A program made the translations under genes and the position numbers. The notes beneath the pieces were generated by a model. The model ran no database searches. It saw only the letters and a program-made list of their open reading frames with translations, and was not told where the DNA came from. A DNA stretch of 64,000 nucleotides from Streptococcus sp. CF8_St5-11 (lineage in GTDB: Bacteria; Bacillota; Bacilli; Lactobacillales; Streptococcaceae): the NCBI RefSeq assembly GCF_024295625.1, contig NZ_JANCOJ010000001.1:310001-374000 (forward strand). Reading direction: 5' to 3'. Shown here piece by piece: positions 8,511 through 17,411 of the stretch; the first letter of the stretch is position 1, and every line of letters begins with the position of its first letter.

Positions 8511-8537
8511 GGCAGGATCTTAACATCCTGCTTTTTC
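8511..8537 (-). terminator. Proximal copy of the tehB terminator hairpin
   Basis: Stem GCAGGAT (8512-8518) and ATCCTGC (8525-8531). In the tehB direction the stem is followed by CCTCAG rather than a T-run, so it is probably a weak stop. In the plus direction TTTTT follows. It duplicates the hairpin at 8218-8247. Confidence 0.6.
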
Positions 8538-8538
8538 T

Positions 8539-9399
8539 TTATTTTTTCTTTGCCAACATGGTTGCAAATCGAAGTTGAATCCGATGGCCATTCTCATCTC
8601 GACGATGGAGATGGCCAGGATTTTCATTGTACTTGACCAATTCCCAATCCTTGTAATACTCCGCCAATTCTCCTTCTTTAAAGGTGAACGAGAAGGGCAT
8701 CTGGCAAGGATAATCTTCCGTATCCATGGCACAGACAATGAGATTGTAACCACCTGGATTGGTATGCTCTTGCATATTGCGGATAATCGCTGGAATCCGA
8801 TCAGCGTCTAAAAACATGAGGACCACAGTCGATACGATGAAATCATAGTTTTGGGTAAGAGCTGCAGAATTGATATCATAGAGACCCACAGGCATGTCCA
8901 GATCTTCCTCAGCGACAATACTTTGTAAGATCTCAAGAGCCAGTTCATTTTGGTCTACTGCTGTCACGTCAAAGCCATGTTGGGCCAAAAAGAGGGCGTT
9001 GCGTCCTTGCCCGCATCCTAGATCCAATGCCTTTCCAGCGGGGACAATGCCCACTGCTTCTAGCACTTCTGAATGGACAGGATTGGTGTTGTACTTTTTG
9101 GGGAAATAGTCTTTTGGCTCACAGTAAAATTCTAGGTACCACTCCACATCGTCAGTCGCCGCTTCCACACGGTGCCAGGCCTGGGGTTCGGCCATGGGGT
9201 TTTCTGCTCCTGCTTCAAAGAGGTGGCTCGCAATTTCTTCCCCCTCTTCGGTCAATTCAATAAATCGTAATTGACCCTTTAAAACTGTAATCTTTCCCCA
9301 GGTTCCTACCTTGGTATTGTGCTTTCTTTGAAGAGCTTCTGGCATGGTATCCTTGGTCCAGATAGGCATGCGCTTGTAAGCGATCAATTTTTGTGTCAT
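8539..9399 (-). CDS. tehB: TehB-like SAM-dependent methyltransferase
   Basis: 286-residue cytosolic protein with two domains. Residues ~10-95 form a cupin-like DUF1971/TehB N-terminal domain (PIWTKDTMPEALQRKHNTK, WHRVEA). A class I methyltransferase follows, with its SAM-binding motif ALDLGCGQGRNALFLA near 125-140. Family members methylate tellurite and related oxyanions; the physiological substrate in streptococci is not certain. AAAGGAG precedes the ATG. It is next to the smpB-rnr region, as is common in streptococci. Its transcript runs into family 2 copy A through a terminator stem that has lost its T-run. Confidence 0.85.
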   Translation of the reverse strand: MTQKLIAYKRMPIWTKDTMPEALQRKHNTKVGTWGKITVLKGQLRFIELTEEGEEIASHLFEAGAENPMAEPQAWHRVEAATDDVEWYLEFYCEPKDYFPKKYNTNPVHSEVLEAVGIVPAGKALDLGCGQGRNALFLAQHGFDVTAVDQNELALEILQSIVAEEDLDMPVGLYDINSAALTQNYDFIVSTVVLMFLDADRIPAIIRNMQEHTNPGGYNLIVCAMDTEDYPCQMPFSFTFKEGELAEYYKDWELVKYNENPGHLHRRDENGHRIQLRFATMLAKKK

Positions 9400-9463
9400 G
9401 CTGCTTCTCCTTTTTCTTTCTGTACCCTTATCATACAGAAAAAAGCCCCTTTTTACAAGTTGG

Positions 9464-9492
9464 AAAAAGAGGCCCCGCTTTCTAGCGGAACC
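9464..9492 (-). terminator. Terminator of the C69 dipeptidase gene
   Basis: On the minus strand GGTTCCGCT pairs with AGCGGGGCC (with G-U pairs), followed by TCTTTTT. Confidence 0.7.
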
Positions 9493-9518
9493 TCCATGTT
9501 AGGATCTCATCATCCTCT

Positions 9519-11252
9519 TTATTTTTTTGATTTCTTATAAAAGAATCCAGCCAAACTAAATCCACAAACGGCCAATACTCCAAGAAGGACTGAGAAGACC
9601 ACACTTGAATCTTGGGTCTGGCTAGCCTTTTTAGGGGTATCTCCAAGAGCTTCCTGACAAGTTTCTGGCTTCTTATCTGAAGGATCTTTTTCAGCAGCAG
9701 CCATTAAGTTCGCTTTATTATAGCCATCATAGACAAAGTCTGCTTCCAAGCCCTTTTCCTCACGGATCTTATCTTCCATTTCCTTTTCAGTAGCCTTGAT
9801 TTGTTTGAAGATTACATCCGCACGGTCCATGGATTCCTTGGTGACTTCACCTTGAAGGGCTTTGGCTTGGTCATCTGTGAGACCACTGTATTTTTTATCC
9901 AAAGCAGCTTGTTCCTTGATCCAGCCGGTTTCCATTTCTTTCCATTTATCTTGGATACTGGTACCAAAGAGGTCTGGATATTTCATGACCATTTGGTCGA
10001 TGTGCCAAACAGCCCAATACCATGAAGTTGGATCGTACTTAGCAGAGCGGACTTTAAAGGCACCGTAGGTGTCATTGACCAAGCCATAGAATGGGACATA
10101 TGGGGTATTGCGACTTTGGGCAAGACCCAACCAAACGATTCCACCAAATGGACTTGGCAAGTCTTTCTTGATTTGATAGACATGGGCATCAATGACGTTT
10201 TCATTTCCTAGAGCATACTTGTATTTCTTGGTATCGACTTTTTTTCCTGGTTCGGCCAAGTCATCTGCTGTAAATTGTTTGAGGTGTTCAAAACGGTTCC
10301 GTTGTTCTGCGAAAACATCTTCTAGACTATACTTTTTAGAAGGATCTGTTGGTTTACGAAGCAGATCAAAGTGTTGATCATCATATTTGACATCCGCTTT
10401 TGGATCCATCAAGGTAATCCCTGCATAGGTCCGTGAGCGGTTGCGTTCGGTGTATTCGTCCGGACCATAAGAGTCCGCAATATGGAACTTGCCATCCTTA
10501 TCCGTCTTATAGTGATCTGCTTTCTTAGCTACTGCTTCTACATCTTTTGAAGCAATGACATTGTCCTTATCCTTAAGATCCACATGTCCCAGATAGTAGG
10601 TATTGGCAAAAATAGCATAGCGGTCTTGTGGGAATTTAATAGCCACATATTGGTGACCTGAGAGGATTTCCATGTACCAGAGCTCATTTTTATCTGCTAC
10701 AACGATAATGTTCCCTTCGGCAGAACCTTTTTCATCCAAGGTCTTGGCAACAATTTCGATTCCTTCTCGAGCAGTTTTTGCACGAGGCAAGACCAAGTCG
10801 ATCATGGAAGCTTCTGGTAGGCCATCCTTGACCAAAGGGTCGGCTTTCAAAATCTTGTCATGAGGAGTCGCTGATACTGTCGCTGTCATTGACACGCCCA
10901 CTTCATTAAAACCATGAGCTCCGAAATTCCCGTTACTTCCATCACCACGCGCAGCATCATAGGTCGCTGTGTACTTCATTTCATGGCTCAAATGAGGATA
11001 GGTAAAGCCATTGGACTCATCTTCGATCTTATCCCCTTCCTTGTAGTCCTTTGCTGGAACTACAACAAAGTTTTGATTGTGGCGCCCACCATCTGGTGCG
11101 TAGGGATAGTCCTCTGTACGGCCATAGAGCATGGAGCCATCCGTGGTTAAGTCCTTCCCTACAATGAAGGCCGAACAGGCTTGTGCGACCTGCACAGGGA
11201 AGAGAGCGATCAGCATGAGGCCAAACAGTAGTTTGAATAGGATTTTCTTCAT
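9519..11252 (-). CDS. Secreted, membrane-anchored C69-family dipeptidase
   Basis: 577-residue PepD-like N-terminal nucleophile peptidase. Residues 1-25 are a signal peptide (ILFKLLFGLMLIALFPVQVA). The mature protein would start at or just before the nucleophile cysteine in QACSAFIVGKDLTTDGS, the usual Ntn-hydrolase arrangement. The C69 core spans most of the protein, including YGRTEDYPYAPDGG near 45. A C-terminal hydrophobic helix (~550-570) ends in a KKSKK stop-transfer tail, with no LPXTG motif, so it is tethered by the membrane and not by sortase. The role is extracellular peptide breakdown. The promoter carries a perfect cre match, which predicts CcpA control. Confidence 0.85.
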   Translation of the reverse strand: MKKILFKLLFGLMLIALFPVQVAQACSAFIVGKDLTTDGSMLYGRTEDYPYAPDGGRHNQNFVVVPAKDYKEGDKIEDESNGFTYPHLSHEMKYTATYDAARGDGSNGNFGAHGFNEVGVSMTATVSATPHDKILKADPLVKDGLPEASMIDLVLPRAKTAREGIEIVAKTLDEKGSAEGNIIVVADKNELWYMEILSGHQYVAIKFPQDRYAIFANTYYLGHVDLKDKDNVIASKDVEAVAKKADHYKTDKDGKFHIADSYGPDEYTERNRSRTYAGITLMDPKADVKYDDQHFDLLRKPTDPSKKYSLEDVFAEQRNRFEHLKQFTADDLAEPGKKVDTKKYKYALGNENVIDAHVYQIKKDLPSPFGGIVWLGLAQSRNTPYVPFYGLVNDTYGAFKVRSAKYDPTSWYWAVWHIDQMVMKYPDLFGTSIQDKWKEMETGWIKEQAALDKKYSGLTDDQAKALQGEVTKESMDRADVIFKQIKATEKEMEDKIREEKGLEADFVYDGYNKANLMAAAEKDPSDKKPETCQEALGDTPKKASQTQDSSVVFSVLLGVLAVCGFSLAGFFYKKSKK

Positions 11253-11334
11253 AGTCTTTCTCCTTATTGACTACAAAAGAGGCTAGAAAAACTTTCAAGC
11301 CTAAGAAAAGCAACTATACCAACACCCTAATTTT

Positions 11335-11372
11335 AGTATATAATATAAGCATTTCTTTTGCAAGCGATTACA
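11335..11372 (-). promoter_or_regulatory. Dipeptidase promoter with cre site
   Basis: Minus-strand TTGCAA (11363-11358) and TATACT (11340-11335) are 17 bases apart. TTGCAAGCGATTACA (plus strand, 11358-11372) fits the cre consensus WTGNAANCGNWNNCW at every defined position and covers the -35 box. CcpA repression is inferred. Confidence 0.65.
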
Positions 11373-11384
11373 AGCAGAAACCAT

Positions 11385-11420
11385 AAAAAAGACAGATCTG
11401 AAACAAGTTTCAAAACTGCC
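11385..11420 (-). terminator. Terminator of smpB
   Basis: Minus-strand GGCAG pairs with CTGTC, and a GAAAC/GTTTC pair lies inside. A run of six T follows. Confidence 0.6.
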
Positions 11421-11427
11421 TTTTTCT

Positions 11428-11895
11428 TTAACGTGTATTGTATTGTTTCATGACCCGTGCGATGTCTCGGTTTTGTTCCCGACGCTTGATGGATTCACGC
11501 TTGTCATAATCATGTTTCCCTTTAGCGAGTCCCAAAAGCAATTTGGCATAGCCGTCCTTGAGATAGACCTTCAAAGGCACCAAGGTCATTCCGGTCCCTT
11601 TGGTGTCTTGGTCCAGCTTTTGGATTTGCTTTTTATGAAGCAGGAGCTTGCGACGACGGTCTGGATCTTGGTTCCAGATATTGCCTTCTTCGTAAGGAGC
11701 AATGTGGACATTGCTAAGCCAAACTTCGCCATTTTTTACTTGTGCAAAGCCATCTTTCAAGTTAATGCGTGCTGCACGGACACTTTTGATCTCTGTCCCC
11801 GTCAGCACCATCCCTGCTTCAATCGTATCCACGATGGTGTAGTCATGTCTCGCCTTTTTATTTTGCGCGACTACCTTTCCTTCGCCCTTTGCCAT
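11428..11895 (-). CDS. smpB: SsrA-binding protein SmpB
   Basis: 155 residues, the normal family length. SmpB binds tmRNA and delivers it to stalled ribosomes for trans-translation. The sequence shows the conserved N-terminal [10 protein letters not shown], the beta-barrel motif [19 protein letters not shown], and the basic tail [26 protein letters not shown] that follows the mRNA path. The start lies 38 bases inside the end of rnr, which indicates translational coupling with RNase R, its partner in degrading non-stop mRNAs. I found no tmRNA gene nearby. Confidence 0.95.
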   Translation of the reverse strand: MAKGEGKVVAQNKKARHDYTIVDTIEAGMVLTGTEIKSVRAARINLKDGFAQVKNGEVWLSNVHIAPYEEGNIWNQDPDRRRKLLLHKKQIQKLDQDTKGTGMTLVPLKVYLKDGYAKLLLGLAKGKHDYDKRESIKRREQNRDIARVMKQYNTR

Positions 11896-14218
11896 GTTTG
11901 GCTCCTTTCTTTGCTACTTCCTTGTAAAATGGTTTCTTCCCTTTTTTCTTTTTGGATTTATAGGAAGAATCTTTCCGCTTGTCATCTTTTCTAGCAGTTG
12001 ATCCCTTAGAAACTTTTTTGTCCTTGCGTCTGCGATCTCTACGATTGCCATCTCGGTCACGTCCTTTAGACTTGAGGCCTTTTTCGACGACATCCCATTC
12101 ACTTGGAATATAAGAGAAATCAATCTCTCCTGTCATCTTGTCGGCTCTTTCTACCTTGATTCGGATTTGCTGACCGACACGGAAGGTTACTCCTGATTTT
12201 TCCCCGCGAAGGGTTAGATCTCGTTCGTTAAAATGGTAGAATTCAGGGAGATTGGTAATATGGATCAAGCCTTCAACCGTATTTGGCAACTCCACAAAGA
12301 GGCCAAATTTTACCACACTGGAAACCACGGCATCGTACTCTTCCCCAACATAGTCTTCCATGTATTCTGCCTTCTTCATGGCTTCTACTTCGCGCTCCGC
12401 ATCAATAGCTCGACGTTCCCGACTAGAGGATTGGCTGGCAATGTCCGGAAGGACTTGTTCAAAGTGTTCAGCTACTTCTTGGGATTTTCCATATTCGCGC
12501 ACCATTCGATGAACCATCAGGTCCGGATACCGACGGATGGGACTGGTAAAGTGGGTATAATACTCAGCAGCAAGCCCATAGTGGCCATGGTTATGCTCTG
12601 AGTAGCGAGCCTGCTGCATCGAGCGCAACAACATCATCGAAAGGACATCTGCATAGGGTTCCCCTTCGACCTTGCGCATAATTTCTTGCAGGGCTTCTTG
12701 GCTCATCTCACTAGCCGTTCCGTAGATTTGGATCCCGAAGCTAGAAGCATAATCGATAAACTTCTGTACTTTTTCTGCCTTTGGATCTTCGTGGATCCGG
12801 TAGATGAACGGCAGTTCTAGTCGTGTAAAGTGCTCCGCCACTGTTTCATTGGCAATCAGCATAAAGGACTCGATCATCCGCTCAGCAATTCCTCTTTGAC
12901 GAAGGACGATATCGACCGGTTTTCCTTCTTTATTGACCAGGATTTTAGCCTCATTGGTATCAAAATTAAGGGCGCCGCGACGAATCCGCATGCTTTCTAG
13001 AATGCCATGCAAGGTGGCCATTTGATGAATACTTGGGACAATTTTCTTAAAGGTTTGAGCCTTTTCTTCGTCGCCCGCTAAGATATCATTGACGTCGCTA
13101 TATGTCATTCGGAAGGTTGTATTGATCACTGTTTGGGTAATGGTATGCTTGACGACCTTGCCATGAGGATCGATCTCCATGATGGCAGACTGGGTCAGGC
13201 GGTCCACATTCGGATTTAAAGAACAGATCCCATTGGAGAGACGCTCTGGCAACATGGGTACTACTCGGTCGGTCACATAGACAGAAGTCGCCCGATTAAG
13301 AGCTTCCTTGTCGAGTGCTGAACCTTCTGTAACATAATAAGAAACATCTGCGATGTGAACACCCAGCTCAAAGTTGCCGTTCTTGAGTAGCTTGATATGG
13401 ACTGCATCGTCCAAGTCTTTGGCATCTGCCCCATCGATGGTAAAGGTGATCTCCTCTCGCAGATCTAACCGTCCCTCTAAATCCTTTGCAGACGGTGCAT
13501 CTGGAACATTCTCGGCCTCTTTCAGCACTTCTTCTGGAAATTCTGAGACAATGTCCATGGATTCTAACACTTCCAAGACATCGATTCCTGGATCTGTCAC
13601 ATGACCGACCACATCCCGCACAGTCGCCACAAAATAATTGTGCTTGCGGCTCGGGTATTGATCAATTTCGACCTTGAGGATTTCGGTCCCTTCCAATTGA
13701 ATGGCTGGCTTCTTCACATAGATCAGCTGGCTGATCTTTTGATTTTTCGAACGAATGTAGCCGGCATATTTAGGTTTTTCCTCATCCAGAACGATTTGTC
13801 CAACTACCGTTTTGATGCTATGCTCCAAAACATCAATAATCTTAGCTTCTGCTGCTGTTCCTTTGTTTCGGTCTGCCACCTTGGTAATGACGATCTCAAC
13901 GGTGTCACCATCGATAGCGTGGTTGACATCATTTCGGCCAACAAAGAGGTCCTCTTCTTCGCCTTCTAAACTGACAAAGCCAAAGCCATTCTTATGCGCA
14001 TGAAAGATCCCCTTGAGGGTAATAGCTGGGGCCTTCTTTTGAGCCAAACGAAGAGAGCCATCATCTTCGAATTTCAACTCATGACGGCGTTCCATCAGAG
14101 AGATGGTTTTGACCAAGTCACGGAAATCCTTAGACCCTTCCTTTCCTAGAGCTGCTGCCAGATCATTGATCTGGGCCTTGTCATGCTCTTGTAAATATTC
14201 TTTAATACTTGTTTTCAT
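11858..14218 (-). CDS. rnr: Ribonuclease R
   Basis: 786-residue 3'-5' exoribonuclease. In order: an N-terminal winged-helix region (1-60), cold-shock OB domains (~70-230), and the RNB catalytic domain (~250-580). The catalytic aspartates are in [17 protein letters not shown], with HIADVSYYV and the [15 protein letters not shown] segment. An S1 domain (~625-705) and a very lysine-rich tail that helps unwind structured RNA follow. It degrades structured RNA and, with tmRNA-SmpB, non-stop mRNA. Its 3' end overlaps smpB. Confidence 0.95.
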   Translation of the reverse strand: MKTSIKEYLQEHDKAQINDLAAALGKEGSKDFRDLVKTISLMERRHELKFEDDGSLRLAQKKAPAITLKGIFHAHKNGFGFVSLEGEEEDLFVGRNDVNHAIDGDTVEIVITKVADRNKGTAAEAKIIDVLEHSIKTVVGQIVLDEEKPKYAGYIRSKNQKISQLIYVKKPAIQLEGTEILKVEIDQYPSRKHNYFVATVRDVVGHVTDPGIDVLEVLESMDIVSEFPEEVLKEAENVPDAPSAKDLEGRLDLREEITFTIDGADAKDLDDAVHIKLLKNGNFELGVHIADVSYYVTEGSALDKEALNRATSVYVTDRVVPMLPERLSNGICSLNPNVDRLTQSAIMEIDPHGKVVKHTITQTVINTTFRMTYSDVNDILAGDEEKAQTFKKIVPSIHQMATLHGILESMRIRRGALNFDTNEAKILVNKEGKPVDIVLRQRGIAERMIESFMLIANETVAEHFTRLELPFIYRIHEDPKAEKVQKFIDYASSFGIQIYGTASEMSQEALQEIMRKVEGEPYADVLSMMLLRSMQQARYSEHNHGHYGLAAEYYTHFTSPIRRYPDLMVHRMVREYGKSQEVAEHFEQVLPDIASQSSSRERRAIDAEREVEAMKKAEYMEDYVGEEYDAVVSSVVKFGLFVELPNTVEGLIHITNLPEFYHFNERDLTLRGEKSGVTFRVGQQIRIKVERADKMTGEIDFSYIPSEWDVVEKGLKSKGRDRDGNRRDRRRKDKKVSKGSTARKDDKRKDSSYKSKKKKGKKPFYKEVAKKGAKHGKGRRKGSRAK

Positions 14219-14281
14219 TGATTTATTTGCTGGTTATCCAGCCTCCTTTTTTCTATCCACTTGTGTCTTTGTTTTACAAAA

Positions 14282-14313
14282 TAAAAATAGGCAAAGACAT
14301 TGTCTGAGCCTAT
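14282..14313 (-). terminator. Terminator of secG
   Basis: Minus-strand ATAGGC pairs with GCCTAT and is followed by TTTTTATTT, between secG and rnr. Confidence 0.6.
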
Positions 14314-14314
14314 C

Positions 14315-14554
14315 TTATCTACTAGAAAGTACCATTAAGATCATCGCGATCAATAACCAAAAGAAGATCATAATAGCTGTTAAACGCTGCATCACGGCTT
14401 CAAACCCGCGCGCTTTTGAACGTTCAAACAAGTCATTTGAGCTTGCGTCAAAGACGTTGCTCGATTGGTTTTTTGTTGGTTGCATAAAAATTGCGATAAT
14501 AATCAATACTGATAATACTAGTAAAATAGTTGTTAATGCTCCGCTCATATTCAA
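14315..14554 (-). CDS. secG: Preprotein translocase subunit SecG
   Basis: 79-residue membrane protein of the SecYEG channel. It has two hydrophobic helices (about 8-26 and 56-75) joined by the conserved cytoplasmic segment MQPTKNQSSNVFDASS and RSKARGFEAVMQR. Length and topology are typical of Firmicute SecG. It lies between rpmG and rnr, the common streptococcal order. Confidence 0.93.
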   Translation of the reverse strand: MNMSGALTTILLVLSVLIIIAIFMQPTKNQSSNVFDASSNDLFERSKARGFEAVMQRLTAIMIFFWLLIAMILMVLSSR

Positions 14555-14589
14555 AACTCCTTAAAATCTTCACTATTATACCATGAAAA

Positions 14590-14739
14590 TCATTTTGATT
14601 CAATATGTAAGGTTACTTTTCTTTCCTTGGGACAATACTTCAAGACCTCGATCTTTTCAGGATGGGTTTTGGTATTTTTACTGGTCAAATAATTCTGACT
14701 CCCACAGCTGGTGCAGGTCAATTGAACTTTAATTCGCAC
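14590..14739 (-). CDS. rpmG: 50S ribosomal protein L33
   Basis: 49 codons starting from [17 protein letters not shown] at the N terminus, then [18 protein letters not shown] and TLHIESK, a clear L33. One CxxC pair (CTSC) is present, but the second is reduced to a single cysteine (YCPKER), so zinc binding may be incomplete. The start overlaps the last codons of the upstream efflux gene by 11 bases, with only a weak Shine-Dalgarno (GAAAGTGAGAG), so translation may be coupled. Confidence 0.85.
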   Translation of the reverse strand: MRIKVQLTCTSCGSQNYLTSKNTKTHPEKIEVLKYCPKERKVTLHIESK

Positions 14740-15847
14740 GTACGTCTCTCACTTTCAAATACTTTCTAAATAAGAATAAGAGGAACATCAAATCGGTAAA
14801 AGCCAAAAGGGCTGTACCGTAAAATACCCAATGATAGCCAAAATGCATGAAAATACTCGACCCCATCATTGGCCCTAATACACCACCTAAGTAATAAAAG
14901 AGCTGGTTGTAGCTAAAGATCCGAGAAATCCCTTCAGGAGGGGTTAAACGATTCAATAATGCAGAAACTCCAGGTAGTAGGGCTCCTGTCCCGATCCCAA
15001 AGAGGAAGCGTAAAATCCCTAATTGAAGGGGTGATTGCGCTTGGGCACAAAGGATATAGAGACAGCCACTATAGAGAAGGGCGATTAATAAGAGCCGGTG
15101 ATTCCCGATTCGGTCTCCGAGTTTTCCCATCCAACCTGAAAAGAGCATACTAGAGACTCCCATAGCTGAAACAATCATCCCCGATACAAAGATCAGGTTA
15201 TCTCTTTGTCCCAAAGCTCGCACATAAAGAGGCAGGATCGGAGAAATAGATTGGGCGATCATTTGAATGGTCATGCTGGTCAAAAAGAGTCCCAAGAGGA
15301 TATCTTTTTGCTGAATGGACATGAGCAACTCCCAACTGGATTTTTGTTCTTCTTTTGGAAGGGGCTCATAGTCTTCCTCAATGCCCCAGAAGGTTAAGAG
15401 GGAAACCAAAAATAAGAAGAAGCCGACCAAGAGAAAGACATTGCGCATGCCTAGATTTTCAGCAATGAGTCCCCCAATCAAAGGCCCCATCAAGGTTCCA
15501 GCCACGACACCAGTCGATAAAGTCCCTAGAGCGTAGCCAGATTGGTCCTTTGGAACTTGACTGGCAATCAGGGCTGTACTATTGGGGACAAAGCCTGAAA
15601 AGACCCCATTGAGCAAGCGTAGGACCAAGAGCCAAAAGACGGATGGTACAAAGGCAATGCCTCCCATGGTCAGTGTCATGGCAATGGAGGCTCTAAGCAT
15701 CATGGGTTTTCGACCATAGCGGTCGGCTAAGCTCCCCCAGATGGGAGACATGATCGCAGAGGTCACAGAAGAACTCGCAACGGCTATGCCAGCATAAAGG
15801 GGAACAGCCTTGCCCGTAACACCCAACTCTTCCACAAAGAGGGCCAT
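14729..15847 (-). CDS. pmrA: PmrA-like MFS multidrug efflux transporter, 5' end frameshifted
   Basis: The open frame from ATG gives 372 residues with about 11 helices and the MFS motifs [16 protein letters not shown] and [15 protein letters not shown]. Its place between coaE and rpmG and its sequence match PmrA, the streptococcal proton-driven drug exporter. Family proteins are ~400 residues; the missing first helix is encoded just upstream in the same frame (15848-15940, REINWRKNLYIAWIG and on), but that stretch has no ATG, GTG or TTG. A 1-base shift therefore seems to separate it from the natural ATG at 15948. The gene may be inactive, N-terminally truncated, or rescued by slippage. Confidence 0.8.
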   Translation of the reverse strand: MALFVEELGVTGKAVPLYAGIAVASSSVTSAIMSPIWGSLADRYGRKPMMLRASIAMTLTMGGIAFVPSVFWLLVLRLLNGVFSGFVPNSTALIASQVPKDQSGYALGTLSTGVVAGTLMGPLIGGLIAENLGMRNVFLLVGFFLFLVSLLTFWGIEEDYEPLPKEEQKSSWELLMSIQQKDILLGLFLTSMTIQMIAQSISPILPLYVRALGQRDNLIFVSGMIVSAMGVSSMLFSGWMGKLGDRIGNHRLLLIALLYSGCLYILCAQAQSPLQLGILRFLFGIGTGALLPGVSALLNRLTPPEGISRIFSYNQLFYYLGGVLGPMMGSSIFMHFGYHWVFYGTALLAFTDLMFLLFLFRKYLKVRDVRAN

Positions 15848-15948
15848 AAAAGGAACGACTAAAGAAAGGCTGGCTCCGATGAAAAAGCAGCCGATCCAGG
15901 CAATATATAGATTTTTACGCCAATTGATTTCTCTTGTGATAAAATCAT
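15848..15948 (-). other. Out-of-frame 5' end of pmrA
   Basis: The ATG at 15948 overlaps the coaE stop (ATGA), the usual coupled start. Reading from it goes out of frame at GATTTTATC. One extra T in the T4 run (plus-strand AAAA near 15942) would give MIFITREINWRKN and join the rest of PmrA, making 406 residues, close to the family length. As it stands, the frame from this ATG stops within ~30 codons. Confidence 0.7.
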
Positions 15949-16541
15949 CTTCTTTCTAATTGTTTTAGGGCTGCATCTAATTGAGCATAGAGGGCCGTTA
16001 GATCGCCATTATTGTCTAAGACCAGATCTGCATGGGCTCTTTTTTCATCTAGCGGCATTTGAGACGCGATGCGTTCTTGGGCCTGCAGTTCTGATAAGTG
16101 GTTGCGTTCCATCAGACGCTTGAGCTGGGTTTCTTTTGATACAGCTACCAACCAGACAGATTCAAACCAATCTTCATAGCCTTGCTCGATTAAGAGAGGA
16201 ATATCCATAAAAATGAGATCGGATTGTGCAGCTTGTCTGTCTCTTACCTCAGCTAGAGCCTCACGAATAAGCCTTCCTTGGACGCGATTGGACCAGTTTC
16301 TTTCACTAGGATTTGAAAAGATCCGCTGACCCAAAGCGACGCGGTCCAGCTCTCCTTCTTTGGTAAGGATCTCTCTCCCAAAATGATCTACTAAGACACG
16401 GTAGAGAGCTCCTCCTGGTGCTTGCAAGTCATGGACCACTCGATCAGCATCAATAACCGGATAGCCTTTTTCTCTCAAATAGGAGGTGACAGTGGACTTT
16501 CCTGAAGCAATCCCTCCTGTTAATCCAATGATTCTCGCCAT
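15945..16541 (-). CDS. coaE: Dephospho-CoA kinase
   Basis: 198-residue cytosolic enzyme for the last step of coenzyme A synthesis: ATP-dependent phosphorylation of the 3'-hydroxyl of dephospho-CoA. The P-loop GLTGGIASGKST is at residues 6-17; also visible are VIDADRVVHDLQ near 33 and IFMDIPLLIEQG near 105. The ATG abuts the mutM stop (TAGATG) with AAAAGGAG upstream inside mutM, so the two are co-translated. Its stop overlaps the natural pmrA start. Confidence 0.95.
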   Translation of the reverse strand: MARIIGLTGGIASGKSTVTSYLREKGYPVIDADRVVHDLQAPGGALYRVLVDHFGREILTKEGELDRVALGQRIFSNPSERNWSNRVQGRLIREALAEVRDRQAAQSDLIFMDIPLLIEQGYEDWFESVWLVAVSKETQLKRLMERNHLSELQAQERIASQMPLDEKRAHADLVLDNNGDLTALYAQLDAALKQLERR

Positions 16542-17366
16542 CTAGTTCTCCTTTTGGCAGTGAGGGCAAAAATGGGTTCCACGTCCCCCCAGCTGAATTT
16601 TCTCAATCGGCGTCCCGCAGCGCAAACACGGCTGGCCTGTTTTTCCATAGACCTGGTGTTCTTCCTGCATGGTGCCGTCTTCTCCAAAAGCATTGCTGTA
16701 GGAGCGAATGGTGGAGCCACCCTTTTCAACAGCTTGAGCAAGCACAGCAATCGTTTCTTTGCGGATTACTTTGGCTTCTCTAGCAGTCAAGCTTTGACCC
16801 AAACGGGCTGGATGAACCTTGGCTCGATAAAGGACCTCATCCACATATATATTGCCCAGACCAGCCACTAATTTTTGGTCTAAAAGAGCTGATTTAATTG
16901 GTTTCTTTGATTTTTTAAGAGCTGCTTGGAAGGCTGGTTCTTTAAAATCCGCTTCCGTTGGCTCTGGACCAATCTTTTTCGCCAAAAAATAGCTCTCGAC
17001 AAGCTCAGGTATGAGGACTTCCATGGTCCCAAACTTGCGGACATCTTCATAGACCAGAGTGCTACCATCTGTAAAATGAAAGAAGACATGGGCATGCTTG
17101 CGAAGAGGAACCTCGTCTGGATAAAAGAAATACTTGCCTTCCATCCGCAAATGCGAGATGAGGACCAGATCCGTCAGATAAAATAAAAGGTATTTCCCAC
17201 GGCGCCCCATGGCCCGAATTTCTTGGCCTGGGAGATCTTGTCGAAAAGCATCCAGATCCGTCTGAATCATCTTTGGATACTTTACTTCCACTGACTGGAT
17301 GGTTTTCCCAAGAATTAATTTCTCAAGACCTCGTCGAACGGTCTCTACTTCTGGTAATTCAGGCAT
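16542..17366 (-). CDS. mutM: Formamidopyrimidine-DNA glycosylase (Fpg/MutM)
   Basis: 274-residue bifunctional DNA repair enzyme that removes 8-oxoguanine and nicks the abasic site. The mature protein starts [13 protein letters not shown], with the catalytic proline and glutamate exposed after Met removal. The helix-two-turn-helix is near 150-240 ([21 protein letters not shown]). The C-terminal zinc finger has four cysteines (CLRCGTP, FCPHC). The ATG with AAAGGAG upstream was preferred over the longer frame, because catalysis requires Pro directly after Met. It is in the era-mutM-coaE operon. Confidence 0.95.
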   Translation of the reverse strand: MPELPEVETVRRGLEKLILGKTIQSVEVKYPKMIQTDLDAFRQDLPGQEIRAMGRRGKYLLFYLTDLVLISHLRMEGKYFFYPDEVPLRKHAHVFFHFTDGSTLVYEDVRKFGTMEVLIPELVESYFLAKKIGPEPTEADFKEPAFQAALKKSKKPIKSALLDQKLVAGLGNIYVDEVLYRAKVHPARLGQSLTAREAKVIRKETIAVLAQAVEKGGSTIRSYSNAFGEDGTMQEEHQVYGKTGQPCLRCGTPIEKIQLGGRGTHFCPHCQKEN

Positions 17367-17411
17367 AGAACTCCTTTCAAAAACAAGAAGCAGGCTTCTG
17401 CCCACCTCTTC

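Noticed and set aside
11385-11427. tmRNA gene near smpB
   Set aside because: The only sequence here is a terminator hairpin; nothing resembles the tRNA-like ends or tag ORF of ssrA.
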